Below are positions 46,932-55,773 of a DNA stretch of 64,000 nt, in pieces. Under the pieces are notes generated by a model. That model was not told the origin of the DNA and ran no database searches. It saw only the letters and a program-made list of their open reading frames with translations. Source of the stretch: Ignavibacteria bacterium (GTDB taxonomy: Bacteria; Bacteroidota; Ignavibacteria; Tepidaquicellales; Tepidaquicellaceae); the NCBI GenBank assembly GCA_036262055.1, contig DATAJP010000002.1, positions 392,177 through 456,176 of the forward strand. The letters are read 5' to 3'. How positions within the stretch are numbered: the stretch's first letter is position 1; each line of letters opens with the position of its first letter. A program made the position numbers and the translations under genes.

Positions 46932-48674
46932 ATGAAAATTATAAACAGAATAACAGTTTTTGCAATAGCGCTTTTCTCTGTAGTTTCATTATCCTCATTT
47001 ACTTTTCCGGGCACACCGGTTGCTCAAAGAGCGGATAAGATATACTCAAACCCTGGAATCGCCGATATATTTTTAAAGCTGTTTAACATAGACAGTGAAG
47101 AAAATCAGAATAATAATGGTTTATATTTTGATATCGATGATGAAGGTGATAAGGATTTACCTGACTGGGCATTGCTCGATCCTGAGAAAGACGGTTACGA
47201 AGGAACACGCACAAAAACTTTTTTCAAATATATAAACTCACTTCCTGAAAAACCTCAGACAAGTGAAGTTATCGTTGCGGTGATTGACTCTGGCTTTGAC
47301 ATAGACCATCCCGCATTGAAAAACAACATCTGGAAAAATGAAAAAGAAGTGAACGGATCCGCGGGTGTGGATGATGACAACAACGGTTACATAGATGACT
47401 TCAACGGATGGAATTTCCTCGGTGATGCAAAATATCTGAACTTTGAAGTAACCCGTGAACTCAAACGCCTGAAAAAAGAAGGCGTTCCTGAAAGTGACCC
47501 GTATTATAGAAGAGTAAAAATGGAATATGACTCCGAGCGTTCGGATATCAAAGGAACTTATGAAGGGCTTAAAGAATCTTTGCAGGGTTTGATTGACGCA
47601 GAAGATGTTCTTAAACGAGGCGGATACACAACCGACCCCGAAAAACTGAAGCTCACCGCAGAAGGTTTAAAGGGCGAATACAAAAGCGCTGCAATGGTTA
47701 TTCTCACGACTTATATGTTCATCGGGCTTACAAAAGAAGAGCTTGAAAAATATACTAAAGAATACGAAATAAAAAATAAATATTTATTTGATGACAGAGA
47801 TCCTGAAGAATTAATCGGCGATGACCCGAATAATTTATATGAAAAGGGATACGGCAACAATGACGTTCGTTCAAGAGACGATGACCACGGCACGCACGTA
47901 GCAGGAATCATTGCAGCGGATAAGGACGGCATCGGACAGGCGCCGTTTGCTCGGCTTATGTTTCTCCGCGCTGTTCCCGGTGAAGGCGATGAACGCGACA
48001 AAGACATTGCAAACGCAATCAGATATGCAGTCGATAACGGCGCTGATATTATTAACATGTCCGCAGGAAAATATTTTTCTCCTAATCCTGAGATTGTAGT
48101 TGAGGCAATTAAATATGCCGAAGAAAAAGGCGTGCTGTTTGTTGTCTCTGCAGGAAATGAATCGGCTGATATAGAAACGACGATTAACTACCCGAGAAAA
48201 TTCACAAATGAAAACGGACAGATAAATTATTTTGATAATATGCTCGTGGTCGGAGCAAGCTCATGGATGAAAAGTTATAACTCATCTAAAGACCCTGAGA
48301 ATTTATCAGGAGGATATGACCTTGTTGCAAACTTTTCAAATTACTCCGGAAAAATTGTTGACGTATTTGCACCGGGACTTGAAATAAACTCAACAATCCC
48401 GAACGGCAAATATGAAAGAATCAGCGGAACAAGCATGGCTTCACCTGAAGCTGCGGGAGTTGCGGCAATTATTAAAGCATACTTCCCTGAATTAACTGCG
48501 GCGCAGTTAAAAGAAGTGCTTTCAAACTCAGTAAGAAAATATGACGGCTTGAAAGTTAAGGTCGGCGACTCAGGCTCAAAGGTTTCGTTCTCGTCTCTCT
48601 CACGCTCCGGCGGAGTAATCGACGTTATGAACGCATACGAATATGCAAAAAAGATGAAAGAAAGCGTGAATTAG
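46932..48674 (+). CDS. S8 subtilisin-like serine peptidase with a large insertion
   Basis: The 580-residue secreted protease has a signal peptide ending near residue 22-28. Its triad is Asp119 in VAVIDSGFDIDH, His319 in DDHGTHVAGIIA and Ser501 in SGTSMASPEA, with oxyanion Asn409 in SAGNES. Asp to His is 200 residues, against about 32 in subtilisin. The inserted segment (about 160-310) is helical and charged, perhaps a built-in inhibitor or docking domain. A calcium-like DDDNNGYIDD loop follows the Asp. There is no T9SS domain, so it probably stays periplasmic or leaves by another route. A terminator follows. Confidence 0.92.
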   Translation: MKIINRITVFAIALFSVVSLSSFTFPGTPVAQRADKIYSNPGIADIFLKLFNIDSEENQNNNGLYFDIDDEGDKDLPDWALLDPEKDGYEGTRTKTFFKYINSLPEKPQTSEVIVAVIDSGFDIDHPALKNNIWKNEKEVNGSAGVDDDNNGYIDDFNGWNFLGDAKYLNFEVTRELKRLKKEGVPESDPYYRRVKMEYDSERSDIKGTYEGLKESLQGLIDAEDVLKRGGYTTDPEKLKLTAEGLKGEYKSAAMVILTTYMFIGLTKEELEKYTKEYEIKNKYLFDDRDPEELIGDDPNNLYEKGYGNNDVRSRDDDHGTHVAGIIAADKDGIGQAPFARLMFLRAVPGEGDERDKDIANAIRYAVDNGADIINMSAGKYFSPNPEIVVEAIKYAEEKGVLFVVSAGNESADIETTINYPRKFTNENGQINYFDNMLVVGASSWMKSYNSSKDPENLSGGYDLVANFSNYSGKIVDVFAPGLEINSTIPNGKYERISGTSMASPEAAGVAAIIKAYFPELTAAQLKEVLSNSVRKYDGLKVKVGDSGSKVSFSSLSRSGGVIDVMNAYEYAKKMKESVN

Positions 48675-48696
48675 GAATAAAATTTCACTCTTTTTT

Positions 48697-48742
48697 AAAA
48701 AACCAAATAGAATTAATTATTAATTTTATTTGGTTTTTTTAT
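48697..48742 (+). terminator. Rho-independent terminator after subtilase gene
   Basis: AAAAAACCAAATA and TATTTGGTTTTTT form a 13-bp stem around a 17-base loop, ending in T residues. Confidence 0.75.
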
Positions 48743-48782
48743 TTAATAAAGATTAATATATTTAATTACTAAATTAAATCAT

Positions 48783-50831
48783 ATGCGCGCCGGGCTAATA
48801 ATTTTATTCAGTTTATTTCTAACAAATATCTGTTTTTCACAATGGATTGATGTCTCAACCGGAATCAATGGAGGTAATCCGTCTTTCATTGGTTCAAACG
48901 GTACTTACTTATTTACTTCTGCTTATAACAAAATCTACCGTTCTTCAAATAATGGAGATTCATGGCAATTATTAAATACCCAACATTTAAACATCAGACA
49001 GTTTGTAGGATTTGAATCAATTGGCAGTACCATATTTCTTTCTTTTAGAAACGATGACAGCATAACCTGTTATAAATCTATAAATCAAGGCGAAACATGG
49101 ATTCCCGCAAATCAAGGATTACTAAATTCAAATGTTCGCAATTTAATAAAGTCAGGCAATACTCTGATCTTATATTCTCAATCTAATAACACGATTTATC
49201 GTTCAACTAACCTTGGAAATTCATGGCAAGGTCTTTTCTTTAATAAGCTTTTCGATATGTATTGTATGGGAGCAAATTCTTCTACAATACTTGCATCTGT
49301 ACCTTTTAACTTATTTAAATCAACAAATAACGGTGATAATTGGACGTCCATTGATAACACTTCACCTCCATTTGTAATCTTGACTGCAAATGAAAATTAT
49401 TTTTTTGGCAGACGTTTAAACGGACATAATTATTATTCTTCAAATCAGGGAACAAACTGGATCCAAATGCCTGATGCTTCCTTAGGTTCTTTTTTAAAGC
49501 TTTATATATTTAATGATGTTTTTTATGCTATAACAGAATCGGGAATTGTCCGCAGTACAAATTTTGGACAAACGTGGAATAATATTTACAATAACATAGA
49601 TGCCACTAATATAACGGTTTTCAATAACAATATTTTTTCTACAAATGTAATCAGAGGCATTTTCTCAACAAACATAAACAATATAAATTGGATAGAAAAA
49701 AATAATGGAATACAGGCGGAAAACCTGAGCGTAATAACATCGGACGATAATGATAATTTATATGCAGCGCAGAAATATGGCGACTGTATTTATGTTACGG
49801 AAACTAAGCTTCACCAATGGACCAAAAAATATCCTCCCGTCCAGGGAAGAATAATAACGATTCATGCCGCTTCAAACGGACTTTATTTAGGAACTGAAGA
49901 TGGTTTATATAAATCAATTAACGCAGGAACCAGCTGGACTCTTGTTCCCTCTTTTGCGGATAAGTATGTTTCGAATATAATTTCAAGCGGTGATAGTATT
50001 TATTTGGGTGTTTTATCAGACGGTATTTATTTTTCCAGCAACGGAGGCACGAGCTGGCAGCTGCGAAATAACGGCATTACCTCCTTTTTTCCTCTGATAT
50101 ATGATTTGAAAAAATTTGGCAACAATTTATTTATGATTGAACAAATGTATGCCTTCAAATCAACAGATTGCGGACTTAACTGGACAAGAATGATGGGTGG
50201 AGGATTACCAAGCTCTTTTTATCAGGTGCTCGGTGCAATGGGTAATAATATTTACATTGGTAATGGCACTTATGCATTTAAATCTACAAATAATGGTGTG
50301 AACTGGACTAATACTTTAATCCCTGCACGGCATATGTTAATCAGAAGTGACAGCATAATCATTGCGGGTGCATCGCAATATCCCGTAAGATTATCCACAA
50401 ACAATTTAATTAACTATACTAACATAAGCAGGGAGTTGGAGAATAAAACTGTTAATTATTTATACAGCCATAAGAATACTGTCTATGCTGCAGTTGCAGG
50501 ATATGGAATTTACAAACACAGTTTTGGGGGTTTTGTAAATATTACAAATACCAGTAACATTATCCCCGATAAATTTGTTTTACATCAAAATTATCCCAAC
50601 CCATTTAATCCAACAACAAAAATTAAGTTTGAACTCCCTGAACAATCTTATGTAACATTAAAAATATATAATTTGCTCGGGCAGAAAATATCAATTTTAG
50701 TTAATCAAAATCTTAATGCAGGAAATTATGAATTGGAATGGAACGCAGGAGACTTAAACAGCGGTATTTACTTTTATAAACTTGAAAGTTTTGATTATAC
50801 AGAAACTAAAAAAATGTTATTGGTAAAATAG
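48783..50831 (+). CDS. T9SS-sorted BNR/YCF48-like repeat protein
   Basis: The 682-residue protein has signal peptide MRAGLIILFSLFLTNICFSQ, then a dozen or so repeats of the type YRSSNNGDSWQ, YKSINQGETW, FKSTNNGDNWTS and YKSINAGTSW, the sialidase/BNR-style propeller seen also at 15171-17309. The sorting domain has NYPNPFNPTTKIKFELP and ends KKMLLVK. It is related to the island-borne gene in architecture, so one could be the source or a distant paralogue of the other. It is convergent with a GNAT gene five bases away. Confidence 0.88.
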   Translation: MRAGLIILFSLFLTNICFSQWIDVSTGINGGNPSFIGSNGTYLFTSAYNKIYRSSNNGDSWQLLNTQHLNIRQFVGFESIGSTIFLSFRNDDSITCYKSINQGETWIPANQGLLNSNVRNLIKSGNTLILYSQSNNTIYRSTNLGNSWQGLFFNKLFDMYCMGANSSTILASVPFNLFKSTNNGDNWTSIDNTSPPFVILTANENYFFGRRLNGHNYYSSNQGTNWIQMPDASLGSFLKLYIFNDVFYAITESGIVRSTNFGQTWNNIYNNIDATNITVFNNNIFSTNVIRGIFSTNINNINWIEKNNGIQAENLSVITSDDNDNLYAAQKYGDCIYVTETKLHQWTKKYPPVQGRIITIHAASNGLYLGTEDGLYKSINAGTSWTLVPSFADKYVSNIISSGDSIYLGVLSDGIYFSSNGGTSWQLRNNGITSFFPLIYDLKKFGNNLFMIEQMYAFKSTDCGLNWTRMMGGGLPSSFYQVLGAMGNNIYIGNGTYAFKSTNNGVNWTNTLIPARHMLIRSDSIIIAGASQYPVRLSTNNLINYTNISRELENKTVNYLYSHKNTVYAAVAGYGIYKHSFGGFVNITNTSNIIPDKFVLHQNYPNPFNPTTKIKFELPEQSYVTLKIYNLLGQKISILVNQNLNAGNYELEWNAGDLNSGIYFYKLESFDYTETKKMLLVK

Positions 50832-50835
50832 ATTT

Positions 50836-51330
50836 TCACACCTCCCTCACATACCAGCAGTTGCATTTGAAATGTCCTGTATCTCCCATAGGTCTCTCAA
50901 GTTTTTTGAAGCCGTGCTTTTCGTATAATCTCTGCGCGTTTTCCATCTGAGTCAAAGTTTCGAGATAACATTTTTTATAACCCAATTCCTTCGCTGCTTT
51001 AAGACAAAGATTCAGAAGCTTCTCACCAAAACCCTTTCCGCGAAGTTCATTAAGAAAATACATTTTCTTCAGCTCGCAGGTATCAGCATCTCCATTCAAC
51101 AACTGCGCTACCCCGGAGCCGCCAAGAATTCTGCCGTCTTTCTCAACAACAAAATATTTTGCGCGGACTCCGTAAGCATCGAACATATTGTCAACTTCAG
51201 TGTCTTCAATCGAATAACCGCATCCGACTGCGCCAAATTCCGTCATGACTGTTTTGATAATCTTACTGATTTGTTCGTTGTCGCGTTTTTCAATTGGACG
51301 GACTATATATTTATCCTGATTTTCTGACAC
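50836..51330 (-). CDS. GNAT family N-acetyltransferase
   Basis: The 164-residue enzyme has the acetyl-CoA loop in FLNELRGKGFGEKLLNLCLKA (R.x.x.G.G/A pattern), then KKCYLETLTQMENAQRLYEKHGFKKL, the usual C-terminal wording of the family. It moves acetyl from acetyl-CoA to an amine; the substrate is unknown. The start is a GTG at 51330. It is monocistronic. Confidence 0.88.
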   Translation of the reverse strand: MSENQDKYIVRPIEKRDNEQISKIIKTVMTEFGAVGCGYSIEDTEVDNMFDAYGVRAKYFVVEKDGRILGGSGVAQLLNGDADTCELKKMYFLNELRGKGFGEKLLNLCLKAAKELGYKKCYLETLTQMENAQRLYEKHGFKKLERPMGDTGHFKCNCWYVREV

Positions 51331-51402
51331 TGTTTTATGCTCGTTTGATATTTCTATTTTACGGAAGAAATATTAATTTGTGTTGCATTAAAATTACTTT
51401 AA

Positions 51403-52809
51403 ATGAAAAAAATTATTATACTTTTACTGTTAGTTTTAGCTGTTTCAAACACTACGATTAACGCTCAGATTTCAAGAAATATAAAATTTTCAAAAAATTA
51501 CAATCCAAGACCTTCGCAACCATTATCTCAATTTGGCTCAATTTATGCCGCAATCTGGGGCTGGACTGCCCCGAACGGCAGAGAATATGCAATTTTATGC
51601 TGTGTAACAGGTACCTCGTTCATCGACATAACGGATACAAATAATGTAGTCGAAAAAGATTTCGTTTCAGGTCCTACAACTCCATGGAGGGAAGTCAAAG
51701 TTTATCAAAATTATGCATATGTGGTAACCGATAACGCGGGAAGCGGTATGCAGATAATTGACATGAGCTATCTTCCCGATTCAGTCCGGCTTGTAAAAAC
51801 CTGGAACTATACCGGCTTCACTCAGGGACATACGATTTCAAACAGCGGAAGGTATATGTACATCAACGGCGGTAACGCTGCGCCAAGCGGAGGCATTGCA
51901 ATTATTGACTTGCTGGACCCTATTAACCCGGTTCGCAAAGGAAGATATAACAAGTATGTGCATGACAGCTTCATCCGAAACGACACCATTTATGCTGCGC
52001 AGATGTTTGCAAATCAATATTCAATTCTTGATGCAAGGAACAAAGATACCATTAGAGTAATCAAAGAGTTCAATAATCTTCCGAGCTACACTCTTACGCA
52101 TAATTGTGAAATAACAGAGGACAGAAAATATCTGATTACAACTGACGAGGGACAAAACCCGCCCGGCTCAGTGAAAATCTGGAACATACAGAATTATGAC
52201 AACATAACTTATGTTGGTGCGCTTCGTCCGTCAGTTCCGGCAAACAGCAATGCAATCTGCCATAATGTTTTTATAAAAGGAAACCTGCTTGTCGTATCTC
52301 ACTACGAAGCCGGGTTGAGATTCTATGACTTGCGCGGACTTCCGACAGGTGTGACTGAGATTGCTTACTATGATACGTATCCTTCAGCCGACAGCGCTCA
52401 ATATCGCGGCAACTGGGGATGCTACCCTTATTTTGCTTCCGGAAAAATTATTTCTTCCGACATGCAAACAGGTTTATGGATTCACATGATTGATACAACA
52501 ACTGCAAACATAACACCTGAAAACAATGCTCTGGTAAAAGATTACCTGCTCGGACAAAACTATCCGAACCCGTTCAATCCTGAAACAGTGATTGAGTTTT
52601 CTGTTCCTGAGGGTATGCGAAGTGAATTTGTAATGTTAAAAATTTATGACGCTCTCGGAAAAGAAGTTGCAACTCTTATCAACAAACAGCTTTCAGCAGG
52701 AAACTATACTGCAAAATGGAATGCCGCAAACTTCCCCGGCGGAATTTATTTCTATAAGCTCTCAGCAAACAACTTCAGTGAAACAAAAAAAATGATGTTA
52801 GTGAAGTAA
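51403..52809 (+). CDS. T9SS-sorted choice-of-anchor B / LVIVD-type protein
   Basis: The 468-residue protein has leader MKKIIILLLLVLAVSNTTINAQ. The body is a beta-propeller of the choice-of-anchor B class: SIYAAIWGWTAPNGREYAI, TSFIDITD, GSGMQIIDMS, GGIAIIDLLDPINPVRKGRY and GLRFYDLRGL are its LVIVD-like blades. The anchor used here is the T9SS domain (NYPNPFNPETVIEFSVP, ending KKMMLVK). It is monocistronic, with two hairpins (52833-52878) after the stop. Confidence 0.88.
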   Translation: MKKIIILLLLVLAVSNTTINAQISRNIKFSKNYNPRPSQPLSQFGSIYAAIWGWTAPNGREYAILCCVTGTSFIDITDTNNVVEKDFVSGPTTPWREVKVYQNYAYVVTDNAGSGMQIIDMSYLPDSVRLVKTWNYTGFTQGHTISNSGRYMYINGGNAAPSGGIAIIDLLDPINPVRKGRYNKYVHDSFIRNDTIYAAQMFANQYSILDARNKDTIRVIKEFNNLPSYTLTHNCEITEDRKYLITTDEGQNPPGSVKIWNIQNYDNITYVGALRPSVPANSNAICHNVFIKGNLLVVSHYEAGLRFYDLRGLPTGVTEIAYYDTYPSADSAQYRGNWGCYPYFASGKIISSDMQTGLWIHMIDTTTANITPENNALVKDYLLGQNYPNPFNPETVIEFSVPEGMRSEFVMLKIYDALGKEVATLINKQLSAGNYTAKWNAANFPGGIYFYKLSANNFSETKKMMLVK

Positions 52810-52832
52810 AAAGATAATTTTAAATAATAGTA

Positions 52833-52878
52833 CGACAGGCATTCTTGCCTGTCGAGGACAGACAGGAATGTCTGTCCT
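52833..52878. repeat. Two adjacent hairpins
   Basis: CGACAGGCATT-C-TTGCCTGTCG (52833-52854) and AGGACAGACA-GGAA-TGTCTGTCCT (52855-52878) stand side by side and share CAG/CTG wording. They lie in the 174-base gap between 52809 and 52984, which has no other content visible. Confidence 0.65.
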
Positions 52879-52983
52879 ACTTCTCCTTTTATTGAATTGT
52901 TAATCACATCTCCACTCACTAATTTAATATTTTACTCATAATTTCTTCAATTTTAACATAATTTCACACATATATTTCTATAA

Positions 52984-53796
52984 ATGAGCGAAAAAGCACA
53001 CCTATCCGCACAATATAAGAATATTCTTGTATCCGAAGTCGATAACGGAAAACACCTGAAAGTCGGTTTAATTCAGCTTAACCGTCCCGATGCACTGAAC
53101 GCACTCAACATCGAACTCATGAAAGAAGTCGTTGAGACTCTCGAAGCATTCGACAAAGACCCGCAAATCGGGTGCATGATAGTCGCAGGAAATCAAAAAG
53201 CATTTGCCGCAGGCGCAGACATAAAAGAAATGGCTGACGCTACTGCAATCGAAATGCATTTGCGCGACCAGTTTGCACGATGGGACAAAATCAGAAAAGT
53301 TAAAAAACCAATTATCGCCGCAGTAAGCGGATTTGCTCTTGGAGGCGGATGCGAGCTTGCAATGTCATGCGACATGATTGTTGCCGCAGAAGGCGCAAAA
53401 TTCGGTCAGCCGGAAATCAACCTCGGCGTAATTCCCGGTGCCGGCGGAACGCAAAGATTAACCAAAGCAATCGGCAAGGCGAAAGCTATGGAAATGGTGT
53501 TAACAGGTAGAATGTTCACAAGCGCAGATATGTTCAACGCAGGACTTGTAACAAAAGTTGTTCCCGATGAAGTTTTTCTCGATGAAGCAATCGAGCTTGG
53601 CAAAGAAATTGGAACAAAGCCGACCGTCGCTGTTCAGCTTGCAAAAGAATCTGTCTTGAAATCTTTTGACCTTACAATAGAAGCAGGACTCGAATTCGAA
53701 AGAAAAAATTTCTATCTGCTTTTTGCATCGGAGGATAAATTTGAAGGCATGAAAGCATTTGTTGAAAAACGTAAACCCGAATGGAAAGGCAAATAA
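52984..53796 (+). CDS. Enoyl-CoA hydratase/isomerase
   Basis: The 270-residue crotonase-fold enzyme has the oxyanion segments AFAAGADIKEMADA and the catalytic stretch GGGCELAMSCDMIVAAEGAKFGQPEI, where the two glutamates that activate water are present (in KFGQPEINLG and GGGCELA). VIPGAGGTQRLTK is the family signature. It hydrates trans-2-enoyl-CoA in fatty-acid or amino-acid degradation. Five bases separate it from the protease gene that follows. Confidence 0.93.
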   Translation: MSEKAHLSAQYKNILVSEVDNGKHLKVGLIQLNRPDALNALNIELMKEVVETLEAFDKDPQIGCMIVAGNQKAFAAGADIKEMADATAIEMHLRDQFARWDKIRKVKKPIIAAVSGFALGGGCELAMSCDMIVAAEGAKFGQPEINLGVIPGAGGTQRLTKAIGKAKAMEMVLTGRMFTSADMFNAGLVTKVVPDEVFLDEAIELGKEIGTKPTVAVQLAKESVLKSFDLTIEAGLEFERKNFYLLFASEDKFEGMKAFVEKRKPEWKGK

Positions 53797-53800
53797 TTTT

Positions 53801-55429
53801 TTGAAACAACTCACCGCAAAACTAACTTATACTTTTCTCGCAATTTTTATTCTCACTGCGTCAAATCTTTTTGCGCAGGAAAAAGAAGCAGGATTAACAC
53901 AAGCACCGGTAAACATTCTCGCTGATGACATTTACAACGCTCAGCAAATTATAGAGAAGAACAAAGATGCTTTAGTTTCCATCTGGTATCATGTGGATGA
54001 TTATTATAGTTACTATTCTTATTCATCAACCCCGAAGGACACAACTCTTCTGAACGGAAGCGGCTTTCTGGTTACTCCCGACGGATATATCGGAACTAAT
54101 TATCACGTTGTTGAAAGTTTAGACAGCATTCTCGTGAAAACAAGTGATGGCACGTTTTACGATGCCGAGCTTATAATGGTTGATGAAAAAAATGATTTTG
54201 CAATTTTAAAAATTAAAAATGCAAATGGAAGAATTTTTCAGACTGTTACAATGGGAAATTCCGATGACTTAAAGGTCGGGCAGGATGTTTTTGCAATAGG
54301 AAGTCCTTTGGGATTTGAATATACAATTTCACAGGGCATAATTGCTGCAATAAGACCGGAAGAACGAGTTGAGTTCACAGACCCAAATACTTACGCACTC
54401 GTTCAGAAAGTTTTTGATAAGGTTATTCAGATAACCGCGGCAATTTCACCCGGCAACAGCGGAGGTGCTTTATTTACCGACAAAGGCGAAGTAGTCGGCA
54501 TTACAACTTATTCATATGGATTTTACGGCAACCTGAATTTTGCATCGGCAATAAATTCATTTAAAACTCTTCTTAATGTTGTCTTAAACTCCGGTGGTGA
54601 CAATACAGAATTTCTTGCAAAGAAAGAGGAAAATTTATTTAACATAAACTACAAGCTTGCGTCGAATTTCAAAAATCGTGTAATCAATAACTGGTATTAC
54701 ACAAAGCAAGCTGATACAATGAAAGTTGTAATTGATACTTTTGTTATAAAGCAGGATTCCTTAAATAAAAATAATCTAATCAAAGCTGAAAATTATTTGA
54801 TTAAATGTATTGAGCTTCGCCCTGATTCGTTTTATGTATATAAAGACATGATTGATTTATATGTTGTAACCGCAAACTATCAAAAAGCGGAAACTTTATA
54901 TACACAGATTCGCGAAAAATTTGATAACGACAGCTTGCTTAACACTTTATCATATGCTCTTGCAGATGCATATACAACGACAAAAGATTATAAACGAGCG
55001 CTCGGATTTTATGAGAAGCTTCTTAAGAAAGACACTAATGACACTTATATAAGATTTCAGATTGGCGAGACGTATAAACAAATGAAAGATTATAAGAACG
55101 CAATTAAAATATATAACGATTTAATACGCCGTGATTCAACTTTTACAAAGGCATATTCAGAAATCGGAGCAATTTATTATAAAGATTTAAATAATAAAGA
55201 GCTTGCAAAAAAATATTTCAATGCAGCTTATGAACGCGACCTGATGTCGGGTTATTCATCCTATAACGTCACCGCATTGTATTATATTGGTATGATGGCA
55301 ATCGAGGAGGGACGTGAAATGGATGCAATGCTTGCTTATCTCGAACTGAAGAACATTTATACGTACACACCCGAAGAAACCAAAATGAAGCTCGACTTAT
55401 ACAGAGCTTTAAAAAAGATGTTAGATTAA
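53801..55429 (+). CDS. HtrA-like serine protease with TPR tail
   Basis: The roughly 542-residue exported protein has its signal peptide at the TTG-encoded start at 53801 (KQLTAKLTYTFLAIFILTAS, ending FAQ). A longer reading frame begins at 53759 but overlaps the upstream gene. The trypsin-like triad is His102 in TNYHVVES, Asp132 in KNDFAIL and Ser220 in SPGNSGGALF. The PDZ domains of DegP are absent; instead TPR units follow (about 300-520). It is a periplasmic protease whose TPRs may recruit substrates. It is probably co-transcribed with the hydratase gene. Confidence 0.9.
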   Translation: MKQLTAKLTYTFLAIFILTASNLFAQEKEAGLTQAPVNILADDIYNAQQIIEKNKDALVSIWYHVDDYYSYYSYSSTPKDTTLLNGSGFLVTPDGYIGTNYHVVESLDSILVKTSDGTFYDAELIMVDEKNDFAILKIKNANGRIFQTVTMGNSDDLKVGQDVFAIGSPLGFEYTISQGIIAAIRPEERVEFTDPNTYALVQKVFDKVIQITAAISPGNSGGALFTDKGEVVGITTYSYGFYGNLNFASAINSFKTLLNVVLNSGGDNTEFLAKKEENLFNINYKLASNFKNRVINNWYYTKQADTMKVVIDTFVIKQDSLNKNNLIKAENYLIKCIELRPDSFYVYKDMIDLYVVTANYQKAETLYTQIREKFDNDSLLNTLSYALADAYTTTKDYKRALGFYEKLLKKDTNDTYIRFQIGETYKQMKDYKNAIKIYNDLIRRDSTFTKAYSEIGAIYYKDLNNKELAKKYFNAAYERDLMSGYSSYNVTALYYIGMMAIEEGREMDAMLAYLELKNIYTYTPEETKMKLDLYRALKKMLD

Positions 55430-55445
55430 ACAGTAATATAAAGAT

Positions 55446-55471
55446 GTCATTCCCGCGCAGGCGGGAATCCC
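55446..55471. repeat. Family 2 palindromic repeat
   Basis: GTCATTCCCGCGCAGGCGGG followed by AATCCC is the best-preserved copy of this family in the window, 17 bases after a stop codon. Confidence 0.75.
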
Positions 55472-55532
55472 ATTCCTTTTGACTAAGGAGATTCTTCAAA
55501 AAGAAGATTAAACCTGTTTTTCACCGCCTTTG

Positions 55533-55713
55533 AAAAATTGGCGTAATGAATTTTGAAATAATTGCGGTAATAAAAATTCACTGTCTGACGAATCCCGATT
55601 TTTGGGATGAGGAGTTTGAATTTTTACGCAATTATTTTGAAATTTAGGCAATTTTTCATAAGCGGAAGATTTTTCTTTGGTTACTTTCTTTTCATCTTTC
55701 AAAAGAAAGTAAC
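55533..55713. other. Large foldable non-coding element upstream of sdhA
   Basis: An AT-rich arm at 55533-55579 (AAAAATTGG ... AAATAATTGCGG ... AAAAATTC) has a degenerate inverted counterpart at 55618-55656, enclosing an ATCCC/GGGAT hairpin (55592-55608). A 13-bp hairpin with an 8-base loop follows (GTTACTTTCTTTT / AAAAGAAAGTAAC, 55680-55713). The whole 345-base gap has no gene I would accept. It looks like a dispersed structured repeat or a MITE and occupies the sdhA leader. Confidence 0.55.
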
Positions 55714-55773
55714 ATTTTCCATTTAAAAACATCTATTTTTTTGATATTTTTCAATTATACAGGACATTAAAAA

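Noticed and set aside
53759-53800. N-terminal extension of the HtrA-like protease
   Set aside because: It overlaps the enoyl-CoA hydratase gene and would place 14 polar residues before a clear signal peptide. The TTG at 53801 is the better start.
55508-55732. 74-residue minus-strand ORF with KDEKKVTKEKS
   Set aside because: It lies wholly within the foldable repeat element upstream of sdhA and has no domain, signal or conserved context. It is probably spurious.
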